Shown in pieces: positions 56,864 to 64,000 of a stretch of 64,000 nucleotides of DNA. A program made the translations under genes and the position numbers. The notes under the pieces are model-generated. The model made no database searches. It saw only the letters and a list, made by a program, of their open reading frames with translations, and had not been told where the DNA came from. The DNA comes from Mycobacterium gastri. GTDB lineage: Bacteria > Actinomycetota > Actinomycetes > Mycobacteriales > Mycobacteriaceae. The stretch covers positions 37,340-101,339 of the forward strand of contig NZ_LQOX01000096.1 in the NCBI RefSeq assembly GCF_002102175.1, in the 5' to 3' direction. Numbering within the stretch: position 1 is the stretch's first letter; each line of letters opens with the position of its first letter.

Positions 56864-58000
56864 TTACACCGAAGTTGCCGCGGTGGCGGCGATCAGCGCC
56901 TCGGCAAAGGCCTCCAGGTCGTCGGCGGTGGTGTCCACATGCGGTGAGATCCGCAGCACCGGCGCCGTCAGCTCCTGCGGCGCTCGCCCCACATCGGCGC
57001 AGGTCGTCACGATTCCCCGCTCCGTGAGCAGCCAGGCTCGCACCGCCGCCGGATCGGGGCCGTCGACCGCGGCCAGCGTGGTGATGGCGCTGGGTTCGTC
57101 GACCGGTTCGACCACCACCCAGCCGTCCAGGTCTGCCAGCAGGGTCCGGGCGATGCCGCCGAGTTCGGCCAGGCGCGCCCTGATCAATTCCGGCCCGTAG
57201 CTCAGGTGCTCGCCGACCGCCACCGAAAAACCCACGCGCGCGGCAACATTGGCCTCACCAAGCTGCAGGCGCTGCGCCACCGACAGTGCCGGCGCCCACT
57301 CCGGAAGCGGCAGCCGCGGAGTCAGCCGTTCCATCAATTCCGGGCGCACCGCCAGCACACCGACACCCCGCGGCCCGGCGAACCATTTACGTGACGACGA
57401 ATAAGTGACGTCGGCGCCCACCGCGCAGTCCATCTGACCCAGCGCCTGAGCGGCGTCGACGACCACGGGCAGCCCCAATTCGCGGCAGAGCCTGACCATC
57501 ATCGCCAGCGGTTGCACGGTGCCGCGATGGCTGCCCACCGGGGTCAGATGCACCAGATCGGGCGGATCCTCCTCCAGGTCGAACGCCGCATCGTCCAGCG
57601 CCAGCCGGCCGTCCTCGAGTGTCGGCAGGAACCGGACGTCAAACCCGTGGGCGGCCATCAGAGCCAGGTTGGGGCCGTATTCTCCGGGCAGGCAGGCCAG
57701 CGTCCCGCCTGGTGCGGGCCAGCTGCCCAGCAACAGGTCCAGCGCGTGCAGCGAGCCGGTGGTGAACACCACCTCCGCGTCCGGCACGCCGCACAGCGTC
57801 GCCACGGCGGCCCGCCCCGCGTCGAGCACGGCCGTGGCGGCATCGGCGGCGACATACCCGCCGACCTCCGCCTCGTGCAGCGCATGCCGGGCGGTGGCGT
57901 TCAACACCGCAAAACTTTGCCGCGAGCAGGCGGCGCTGTCCAGGTGCAGGCCCGCGACCGGCGGGCGAGCCGCCCGCCAGCGCTTGGCCAGGGTGCTCAC
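56864..58000 (-). CDS. egtE: EgtE, ergothioneine PLP-dependent C-S lyase
   Basis: Fold-type I PLP enzyme of 378 residues catalysing the last ergothioneine step, cleavage of hercynylcysteine sulfoxide. The PLP lysine lies in [25 protein letters not shown] holds the cofactor aspartate. The start GTG at 58000 overlaps the egtD stop by 3 bp (GTGA). Last gene of the egt operon. Confidence 0.92.
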   Translation of the reverse strand: MSTLAKRWRAARPPVAGLHLDSAACSRQSFAVLNATARHALHEAEVGGYVAADAATAVLDAGRAAVATLCGVPDAEVVFTTGSLHALDLLLGSWPAPGGTLACLPGEYGPNLALMAAHGFDVRFLPTLEDGRLALDDAAFDLEEDPPDLVHLTPVGSHRGTVQPLAMMVRLCRELGLPVVVDAAQALGQMDCAVGADVTYSSSRKWFAGPRGVGVLAVRPELMERLTPRLPLPEWAPALSVAQRLQLGEANVAARVGFSVAVGEHLSYGPELIRARLAELGGIARTLLADLDGWVVVEPVDEPSAITTLAAVDGPDPAAVRAWLLTERGIVTTCADVGRAPQELTAPVLRISPHVDTTADDLEAFAEALIAATAATSV

Positions 58001-58962
58001 TTCACGGCCAGCGACAAGCCGAAATCGCCGGCGTCGTCGGTCCACCACCGGGTGCCACGCAGCCCCGCCGCGACCAGCTCGGCCGCGACGCCGTCCGGCC
58101 GGAACTTGCACGACACCTCGGTCAGCATCTCCTCACCGGGCGCGAAGTCGACGGTCAGCTCGAGTGCGCCCACCCGCACCCGTTGCCGGCGATCGGTCCG
58201 AAGCCACATCTCGATCCGCTCCTCGGCGGTGTTCCAGCGGGCCACGTGCCGGTAGGCGTCGAGGTCGAAATCGGCGTCCAGTTCGCGGTTGATCACCGCC
58301 AGGACGTTGCGGTTGAACCGGGCGGTCAGGCCGGCCGCGTCGTCGTAGGCCCGGACCAGCCGCTCGGTGTCCTTGACCAGGTCGGTGCCCAGCAGCAGGC
58401 TGTCGCCGGGCCGCATCACGCCGGCCAAGGTCGCCAGGAATTCCGCCCGCGGGCCTGGTGTCAGGTTGCCGATCGTCGAGCCAAGGAACACGAACAACCG
58501 TCGGCCGCCGTCGGGAATCTCGGCCAGGTGCTCCTCGAAATCGCCACACACCGCCCGTATTTCGATGCCCTGGTACTCGCTCTTGATAGCGTTCGCGGCC
58601 GCGGACAGCACGCCGGCATCGACGTCGAACGGCACGAATCTGCGCAGCGAACGGCGATCACGCAACGCGTTCAACAACATCCGGGTTTTCTCCGAGGTGC
58701 CGCTGCCGAGTTCGACCAGGGTGTCGGCCCCGCTGGCGGCGGCGATGTCGGCGGAGTGGGCTCGCAGGATCGCAGCCTCGGCGCGGGTCGGATAGTACTC
58801 CGGCAACCGGGTGATCTGGTCGAACAGATCGCTGCCCACCGAATCATAGAACCACTTGGGCGGCAACGACTTCGGTGTCATCTGCAGCCCGTCGAACACG
58901 TCGCGGCACAAGGCGAGGTAGGCCGAGTCCTCGGACAGGTGGTTGGACAGCGACAGCGTCAT
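57997..58962 (-). CDS. egtD: EgtD, histidine N-alpha-methyltransferase
   Basis: SAM-dependent enzyme of 321 residues, the same length as M. tuberculosis EgtD, that trimethylates histidine to hercynine. SAM-binding [11 protein letters not shown] and the N-terminal [18 protein letters not shown] segment are typical. ATG at 58962 shares a base with the egtC stop (TGATG). Confidence 0.96.
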   Translation of the reverse strand: MTLSLSNHLSEDSAYLALCRDVFDGLQMTPKSLPPKWFYDSVGSDLFDQITRLPEYYPTRAEAAILRAHSADIAAASGADTLVELGSGTSEKTRMLLNALRDRRSLRRFVPFDVDAGVLSAAANAIKSEYQGIEIRAVCGDFEEHLAEIPDGGRRLFVFLGSTIGNLTPGPRAEFLATLAGVMRPGDSLLLGTDLVKDTERLVRAYDDAAGLTARFNRNVLAVINRELDADFDLDAYRHVARWNTAEERIEMWLRTDRRQRVRVGALELTVDFAPGEEMLTEVSCKFRPDGVAAELVAAGLRGTRWWTDDAGDFGLSLAVK

Positions 58963-59660
58963 CAAGGTCCTTTCGTGGCGTCCAAGGCGGTCAACGTGAC
59001 CCCGTCCGCGGTGACCTCCACCAGGTGGCGGTCCGGCACGTCGGCCCACTCGGCGTCGTCGTCGTAGGGTTCGCTGGCCAGCACCACCCCGTCGGGGCGG
59101 CGCAGCATGGACAGCGTCTCGTTCCAGGTGGTGGCCAGCAACCGAGATCCATTGGCGGCCACTATGTTCAGCCGGGCGAGCGGGTCGGCGGCACCGATCT
59201 CAGCGATGGTTCCGGCCAGTGCGTCCAGGCCGCGCTCGAAGATCAGGTCCGCCAATATCGCGCTGTCACAGACGGATTCGGCCGCCGAGATCGGCGGCAG
59301 CACAGCCCGGTCGACGACGCCGTTGTGCGACAGCAGCCACTCTCCGTCGGTAAACGGCGCGGTGGCGCTGATCTCGATCGGCATCCCGACGGTCGCCGAG
59401 CGGACCGCGGCCACCACGCAGTGACTGCGCAACGCCGGCGCGACCGACGCGAACGAGGTGTCGCCCCACAACGGCGAAGCGCTGCGCCACCGCCGCGGCA
59501 CCCCGCCGTCGAAAAAGCCGACGCCCCAACCGTCGGCGTTCATCAGGCCATGCTTTTGCCGGCGCGGCGCATAGGACTGCACCAGCAGGCTCTGCGGCGG
59601 CTCCAGCACCAGTGCGGACAGGGTCACCTCGGTGCCCAGCCACCCCAGATGACGGCACAT
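58962..59660 (-). CDS. egtC: EgtC, gamma-glutamyl hercynylcysteine sulfoxide hydrolase
   Basis: Class II glutamine-amidotransferase-type hydrolase of 232 residues. The catalytic N-terminal Cys2 follows the initiator Met (MCRHLGW). [12 protein letters not shown] and HNGVVD are family motifs. It removes the glutamyl group during ergothioneine synthesis. ATG at 59660 shares a base with the egtB stop. Confidence 0.94.
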   Translation of the reverse strand: MCRHLGWLGTEVTLSALVLEPPQSLLVQSYAPRRQKHGLMNADGWGVGFFDGGVPRRWRSASPLWGDTSFASVAPALRSHCVVAAVRSATVGMPIEISATAPFTDGEWLLSHNGVVDRAVLPPISAAESVCDSAILADLIFERGLDALAGTIAEIGAADPLARLNIVAANGSRLLATTWNETLSMLRRPDGVVLASEPYDDDAEWADVPDRHLVEVTADGVTLTALDATKGP

Positions 59661-60967
59661 CAGGCCGGGTCCTCGACATCCCAGGCCAGCCGGACGCCGG
59701 AGAAGATCTGCCGGCGGTACGGGTGATCCCAGTTGCGGAAGCTGGGCCGCAGGATGGCCGGCTCGACGGCCCAGGATCCGCCGCGCAGCACCCGGTAGTC
59801 GCCGTCGAAGAACGGTTGGGAGTACCGGTCGTAGATCATCGGGACGAATCCGGGCCACGGTCGCAGCGGCGAGCTAGTCCACTCCCACACATCACCGAGC
59901 AGCTGCTCGGCCCCGTACGCCGAGGCCCCGGCCGGGTAGGCGCCGACGGGCGCCGGGCGCAGCGCCGCGGCACCGAGGTTGGCATGGCTGGCCGACGGCT
60001 CCTGCGTGCCCCACGGGTAGCGGCGCCGCGATTCGGTCACCGGATCCCAGGCACACGCCTTTTCCCACTCCACCTCGGTGGGCAGCCGGGCGCCGGCCCA
60101 GGCCGCGTAGGCCTGCGCTTCGAAATAGGTGACATGCTGCACCGGCTCGTCGGCGGGAAGGTCTTCGTGGTAGCCGAACCGGGTGCGGGCTCGCCCGTCG
60201 GAGCTCCAGAACTGCGGGACAGTCAGGCCAGCGCCCAGGCGGTATTGCCAGCCGCGATCGGACCACCACCGCGATTGGCTGTAGCCGCCGTCGTCGACAA
60301 ACTGTCGCCATTCGCCGTTGGTGACCGGAACCCGCCCAATCCGGAAGGCCGGCACGTCGACGACGTGGGCGGGACGTTCGTTGTCCAGCGAGTACGGCTC
60401 AGTCTCGGCGTCCACGCCCAGCACGAACGGCCCGCCGGGCACCAGCACCGAGGTTCCGGCCACGCCCGGCCGGCCGGCGGGCAGCACGGAAGTCTCGCGC
60501 AGCAGCGGCGCGCCGGGGCGCAGATTCAGTGCCTGCAGCATGGTCTCGGTGTGCTGGTATTCGTGGCTGGCCACCATGCCGAAGGCGAACCCGGCTTCGT
60601 CGGGCCAGCCGTCTGGCGCGTCGGGCAGGGCGTCCAGCGCGTCCAGGGCCGCGGAGCGCACGCTGCGGCAGAAGGCTCGAGCCTGGTCCGGCGACAGCAA
60701 CGGCAGCTCGACCCGGCTGGCGCGGGAGTGCTGGAATGCGTCGTAGAGGCCCTCGACCGCCGGCGGCAGCATCCCTGGGCGATCCGGGTTGCCGCCGCGC
60801 AGCAGCCACAACTCCTCCTGCTGACCGATGTGCGCCAAGTCCCACACCAGCGGGCTCATCAGCGGGTCGTATTGGCGGCACAGCTCCGCGTCGTCGAAAT
60901 CGACAAGCCGCGACGTCAGCGTCCGGGCCCGCTCCAGATCCCGGGCCAGCCCGTCCCGCGTGGTCAC
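59660..60967 (-). CDS. egtB: EgtB, hercynine sulfoxide synthase
   Basis: Non-heme iron enzyme of 435 residues joining hercynine and gamma-glutamylcysteine with O2. Iron ligands are H46 in DLAHIGQ and H135/H139 in the H-x3-H-x-E motif SHEYQHTE of the DinB domain; a formylglycine-generating-enzyme-like domain follows ([18 protein letters not shown]). GTG start overlapping egtA by 4 bp. Confidence 0.95.
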   Translation of the reverse strand: MTTRDGLARDLERARTLTSRLVDFDDAELCRQYDPLMSPLVWDLAHIGQQEELWLLRGGNPDRPGMLPPAVEGLYDAFQHSRASRVELPLLSPDQARAFCRSVRSAALDALDALPDAPDGWPDEAGFAFGMVASHEYQHTETMLQALNLRPGAPLLRETSVLPAGRPGVAGTSVLVPGGPFVLGVDAETEPYSLDNERPAHVVDVPAFRIGRVPVTNGEWRQFVDDGGYSQSRWWSDRGWQYRLGAGLTVPQFWSSDGRARTRFGYHEDLPADEPVQHVTYFEAQAYAAWAGARLPTEVEWEKACAWDPVTESRRRYPWGTQEPSASHANLGAAALRPAPVGAYPAGASAYGAEQLLGDVWEWTSSPLRPWPGFVPMIYDRYSQPFFDGDYRVLRGGSWAVEPAILRPSFRNWDHPYRRQIFSGVRLAWDVEDPA

Positions 60968-62265
60968 GCTTCCCCTCGAGCCAGCCGCGCTACCGTCGGC
61001 GCGATCCCGGATTCGACGACCCGGTCGGCGAAGTCGTCACCGCAGCAGCGGCCCCGCTCGACGTTGGCGATCAACACCTGCATGGCGTCGGTGAGCTGCG
61101 TCGGCGCGCGCTCCGCGGCGACGGCCACGCACCGGTTGGCCGCCGCGTAGAGCCGCCGGTCTTCCAGGCCGACGCGGGCAGCGGTGTCCCAGGCGGTGGC
61201 GACCGGTTCGACGGCTTCGGCGGCCAGCCCGGCCGCGGCCGGGTCGTCGAGCAGAGTCACGACCGTGAAGGCCAGGGCGGGCCAAAACGCGTCGGGCACG
61301 CTGTCCAGGTAGCGGATCTCCAGCCATTGCCGGGGACGCACCGGCGGGAACAGCGTGGTCAGGTGATAGTCCAGGTCGGCGGTGGTCGGGCGGCGGTCAC
61401 CCAGCAGCACTCGGCCGTCGGCCCAATCGGCGAAGGGCACGTAGTGGGTCACCGCGACGGCATCCGGGTTGTGCACCAGCATCACCGGCGCCTTCAGGGC
61501 GTAACACGCCCAGTCGGTGGCGGGGTCGTCCCCGCTAGCGCCCAGGATCGGCCCGCACCGCGCCGCGTCCATCTGGCCCCACACCCGCTGCCGGGTCGAC
61601 CGCCAACCCGAGAACTCGCCACCCAGCATCGGGGAATTGGCGGCGATCGCGATCATCGTCGGCCCCAGGGCGTGGGCCAGCCGCACCCGCGCTGCCCAGT
61701 CGGCTTGCGGCCCGGCATCGACATTGACCTGGATGGAGGCGGTCGCCGTCATCATCGCCGCGCCGGCCGCCCCGGAGTCGCTGACGGCGAAGAACTGTTC
61801 CATGGCCCGATAGCGCGGGCCCGGGTTGATCCGCTTCGTCGGCCGCAGCGGGTCGGCACCGAGGAATACCAGGCCCAGACCGGCCTCGCCGAAGGCTGGG
61901 CGCAGCACGGCCTGGTCGCGATTCATCGCGTCGATGGCCGCCAGCACGCCGTCACAAGGCGGACCCGACAGCTCCACCGCGCCGCCGGGTTCGACGCTGA
62001 CCGCGCTGCCGCCGGGCAGCGGGCTCACCCAGTCCAGAACGTCGCTGATCTCGTCCCAGCCTGGCCGGCGAAACGGATCCGCGGGGTCATAGCAGTGCGC
62101 TTCCAGCTCCAGCCCCACCCGCCCGAGCGGGCCGTCGACCAGGCAGCTGTCAGCGACGTACTCCCCCGCGGCTTCCAACGAGGCGATCTCACCGGCGCTG
62201 TCACCGGCGCTGTCATCGGCGCTGTCCAGCTGCGCTGCCGCGGCAGTGCTGGGGGCAAACGTCAT
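60964..62265 (-). CDS. egtA: EgtA, glutamate-cysteine ligase for ergothioneine synthesis
   Basis: GCS2-family ligase of 433 residues making gamma-glutamylcysteine; motifs [10 protein letters not shown] and [10 protein letters not shown]. It corresponds to Rv3704c. The first ~30 residues contain a short [13 protein letters not shown] repeat not needed for catalysis. First gene of egtABCDE; the ATG at 62265 follows GGAGGAACCG. Confidence 0.94.
   Translation of the reverse strand: MTFAPSTAAAAQLDSADDSAGDSAGEIASLEAAGEYVADSCLVDGPLGRVGLELEAHCYDPADPFRRPGWDEISDVLDWVSPLPGGSAVSVEPGGAVELSGPPCDGVLAAIDAMNRDQAVLRPAFGEAGLGLVFLGADPLRPTKRINPGPRYRAMEQFFAVSDSGAAGAAMMTATASIQVNVDAGPQADWAARVRLAHALGPTMIAIAANSPMLGGEFSGWRSTRQRVWGQMDAARCGPILGASGDDPATDWACYALKAPVMLVHNPDAVAVTHYVPFADWADGRVLLGDRRPTTADLDYHLTTLFPPVRPRQWLEIRYLDSVPDAFWPALAFTVVTLLDDPAAAGLAAEAVEPVATAWDTAARVGLEDRRLYAAANRCVAVAAERAPTQLTDAMQVLIANVERGRCCGDDFADRVVESGIAPTVARLARGEA
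62191..62228 (-). repeat. 12-bp GGCGCTGTCACC-type tandem repeat in egtA
   Basis: About three units (two identical, one with a changed base) encode the [12 protein letters not shown] stretch near the EgtA N-terminus. Length change by 12 bp would preserve frame. Confidence 0.65.
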
Positions 62266-62398
62266 ATCACGGTTCCTCCGGGGCCTGCGCAGCTATCGAG
62301 AACGATAGCCGCCACCATCTCATCTTCCAGAGCGCCCCGACATATTCCCGCCCGCTTTTCGAGGCACGGGTCAGACGTATACCCGTTTGCCCGGCTGG

Positions 62399-63073
62399 TT
62401 ACTGACCGAGCAGGTTCTGCATTGCCCCGGCCAGGACGTTGACCGCCGGCCCGCCGTTGCCCGACTGGCAGACCTTGGCCTGCAGCAACACATTTTCGCG
62501 CAGCCTGGTTTGATCGAAGCACCGCCGGTCGGTGCCGGCTTCCTGTTTGGTCCACGCCGCGTCGGTGGCGGTCGTAGGACCGCCGTCGAACGCCCAGACC
62601 TGCGTGGTGCCGTTGTCCAGGTGCATCGCGGTGGTCTGCCCCGAGCAGCCCACGGTTCGGTCGACCACCCGGTGAAACGCCCGGCCGGCGGCGTCGTAGG
62701 TGGCGAACACCCCGACTGCCTGCTTGACGTAGTGGGTTTGGTCGGTGGCAGAGGTCTGGGTGATCGCCCCATTGAACGACGCGAGGTCGGGGTCGTCGTA
62801 CACCTCGGGCAGCCCGATGTCGGCCCAGTTGTTGCATACCGGGAGATCGACCGCATAGGCCTGGAACGGCTGGGTGAACACCGACTCCCAGCCCATCGGC
62901 GCGCCGACGACATTGCCGACCGATCCCCTGCCCAGGACCGCGTAGTTCACCACCCCCGGCTCTGACGGGTGAGCCAGCGCAATCGGAGCCATGGGAGCTG
63001 CTACCCAGCCCGCTGCCCAGCCCGCGAGGATGAGGCCCAGCACCGCGACTCGCATCCGCTCAGGCCTCGCCAT
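62399..63073 (-). CDS. Secreted PknH-like sensor-domain protein (Rv3705c-type)
   Basis: Protein of 224 residues. A signal peptide or lipid-free leader (about 7-34, IALAHP junction) is followed by a PknH-type extracellular sensor domain with four cysteines (VCNNW, VGCSG, RRCFD, KVCQSG) expected to form two disulfides. It has no kinase domain, so it is a stand-alone ligand-binding protein. Start ATG 63073, or 63055 six codons later. It overlaps the end of the catalase remnant. Confidence 0.88.
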   Translation of the reverse strand: MARPERMRVAVLGLILAGWAAGWVAAPMAPIALAHPSEPGVVNYAVLGRGSVGNVVGAPMGWESVFTQPFQAYAVDLPVCNNWADIGLPEVYDDPDLASFNGAITQTSATDQTHYVKQAVGVFATYDAAGRAFHRVVDRTVGCSGQTTAMHLDNGTTQVWAFDGGPTTATDAAWTKQEAGTDRRCFDQTRLRENVLLQAKVCQSGNGGPAVNVLAGAMQNLLGQ

Positions 63074-63374
63074 GAAGCCGTGCCCGCACGCCTTCCCGGC
63101 CGCCGGCCACCTGTGTCTCGGTTTTGGCGCCGGGCTGGAACACCGCGGCCCTGGTGTGCCCGCTGACGTCGCTGGTCACCTCGAAGTGGCCGAACGCGCC
63201 GCCGCCCTTGGCGTGCGGCTGACGTTCCGGGATGCGTTCCCGGTTGAACATGGCCATCTGCTCGATCAGATAGTGGTCCTGCAGCAGGATGGGACCGTCG
63301 GGGCCGACGGTCAGCGACTGGTCGTCGCTGGGAGCTGGACTGCCCGCGTCGGTGGTGGTGTAGCGCTCCGTCAT
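63060..63374 (-). pseudogene. Catalase N-terminal fragment
   Basis: 104 codons from ATG 63374 (ribosome site GAGGAGAC) match the start of large monofunctional catalases: [60 protein letters not shown]. The frame then leaves the catalase pattern and ends inside the start of the Rv3705c-type gene. The heme pocket beyond the first histidine, the tyrosine ligand and some 400-600 residues are gone. It may still be translated but cannot be a catalase. Confidence 0.8.
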
Positions 63375-63585
63375 TTCGGTGTCTCCTCGTCGACTGGGCA
63401 GGTTCAACGAAACTTATTGGGCTGCGCGGTAATACGTCTTGGCGACGCCACCCAGTCGGATCATGCTGGGCGCGAAGGACTTTCGACTTGCTACAGCACG
63501 GCCCGGCATCCCGCGACGGGACGCCGGGCCGGTTGCCGCTCCACGTTGGCAACCTGACCCGGTTTGCGCCTCTTCGCTGAACCAG
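63375..63585. other. Intergenic region
   Basis: Upstream of the catalase remnant and downstream of the proline-rich gene. No gene or clear hairpin terminator is supported. Confidence 0.4.
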
Positions 63586-63987
63586 TTATGGCCGCGACGG
63601 CGCCGTGGTGGGAGTGGGGCTGCTGGGCGTCTGCGGAGCCCCGGGACCCATCTGGCCGGCACCCGGACCACCCGGGAACCCGGGACCCATACCGGGACCC
63701 ATGCCGGGGGGCATGCCGGGACCCATGCCGGGACCCATGCCGGGGGGCGGGGGTCCCGGGAATCCGAACTGCCATCCCGGCCCGGGACCCGGACCGGCCG
63801 GCATGAACATGCCGTGATGGTGGTGGCGGTAGTGATAACACTTGCCGGATCCGAAAACCAGGGCGCCGGCGAGGAATAGCGACCATGCGATGAAGATGGC
63901 GCCGGCAACGATCACCACCCACGCCGCGGCCTGGTAGAGCCTCGGCGGCTTTTCCCTCGGCGGGGGCGGCGGTGCAGCGGCGGCCAC
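63586..63987 (-). CDS. Proline-rich single-pass membrane protein
   Basis: At least 133 residues. A short proline tract, one membrane helix (about 18-45), a His-rich stretch (YRHHHHG) and a tail of GMGPG/MPPG repeats ending TAPSRP. It resembles the small proline-rich proteins at Rv3705A/Rv3706c of M. tuberculosis. The GTG at 63987 is the last start inside the window; the frame stays open to the window edge, so the gene may begin beyond it. Function unknown. Confidence 0.7.
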   Translation of the reverse strand: MAAAAPPPPPREKPPRLYQAAAWVVIVAGAIFIAWSLFLAGALVFGSGKCYHYRHHHHGMFMPAGPGPGPGWQFGFPGPPPPGMGPGMGPGMPPGMGPGMGPGFPGGPGAGQMGPGAPQTPSSPTPTTAPSRP

Positions 63988-64000
63988 GGCAGGCGGGATG

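Overview
The window is a high-GC chromosomal segment of a mycobacterium, most likely a slow-growing nontuberculous species. I cannot name the species from this sequence. Evidence: gene order at both ends and in the middle follows the M. tuberculosis Rv3681c-Rv3706c region (whiB4, ponA2, metallophosphoesterase, cds1, tRNA-Pro, cyp137, rsfB, YqeY-domain gene, moxR2 block, glpK, egtA-E). There is also a PE_PGRS gene, an antigen-85 homologue and GTG/TTG-rich starts. Comparisons with named M. tuberculosis genes rest on recalled knowledge, not on a search.

Layout. (1) 0.3-8.5 kb, conserved backbone: WhiB4, PonA2, phosphoesterase, cysteine desulfhydrase, tRNA-Pro(CGG), NAD(P)-binding protein, CYP137, DUF4193 protein. 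(2) 8.6-19.8 kb, first accessory block: isochorismatase-like hydrolase, a 56-residue acidic protein, a frameshifted nuclease, an acyl-CoA-dehydrogenase-like gene, a nucleotidyltransferase, an extra antigen-85-like esterase, a cutinase and an AraC regulator. It also holds a cluster of decayed genes (SDR, PAS/CheR, UDP-glucose dehydrogenase, glycosyltransferase, topoisomerase IB). (3) 19.9-25.1 kb, a partner-switching stress module: rsfB diverges from an rsbR-rsbS-rsbT-rsbX operon ending in a fused RsbU/RsbW-type protein. (4) 25.1-33.7 kb, second accessory block: acyltransferase, a broken haem-oxygenase-like gene, a second P450, an FHA-ABC transporter, an IS256-type remnant and PE_PGRS. (5) 34.2-43.3 kb, a complete selenocysteine locus: selD, tRNA-Sec, selA, selB and a three-subunit formate dehydrogenase. 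Its catalytic subunit is read through an in-frame UGA followed by a clear bacterial SECIS hairpin. (6) 43.6-64 kb, backbone again: YqeY-domain protein, the moxR2/DUF58/DUF4129/DUF4350 operon, SpoIIM and RDD proteins, PadR, GlpK, a GCS2-family ligase, a methyltransferase, the ergothioneine operon egtABCDE, a PknH-like sensor-domain protein, a truncated catalase and a proline-rich membrane protein.

How the parts work together. The Sec locus is functionally self-contained for selenium: SelD makes selenophosphate, SelA converts Ser-tRNA-Sec, SelB delivers it at the fdhA UGA, and the FdhA/FdnH/NrfD complex uses it to oxidise formate. Molybdenum-cofactor and FdhD functions must come from elsewhere. 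The RsbR/S/T stressosome probably releases RsbT onto the RsbU-like domain of the last gene, which would then reset anti-anti-sigma factors such as RsfB. The egt genes are chained by 1-4 bp overlaps and build a redox buffer. Much of both accessory blocks is visibly decaying, with several independent single-base frameshifts. Some of these could be assembly errors.
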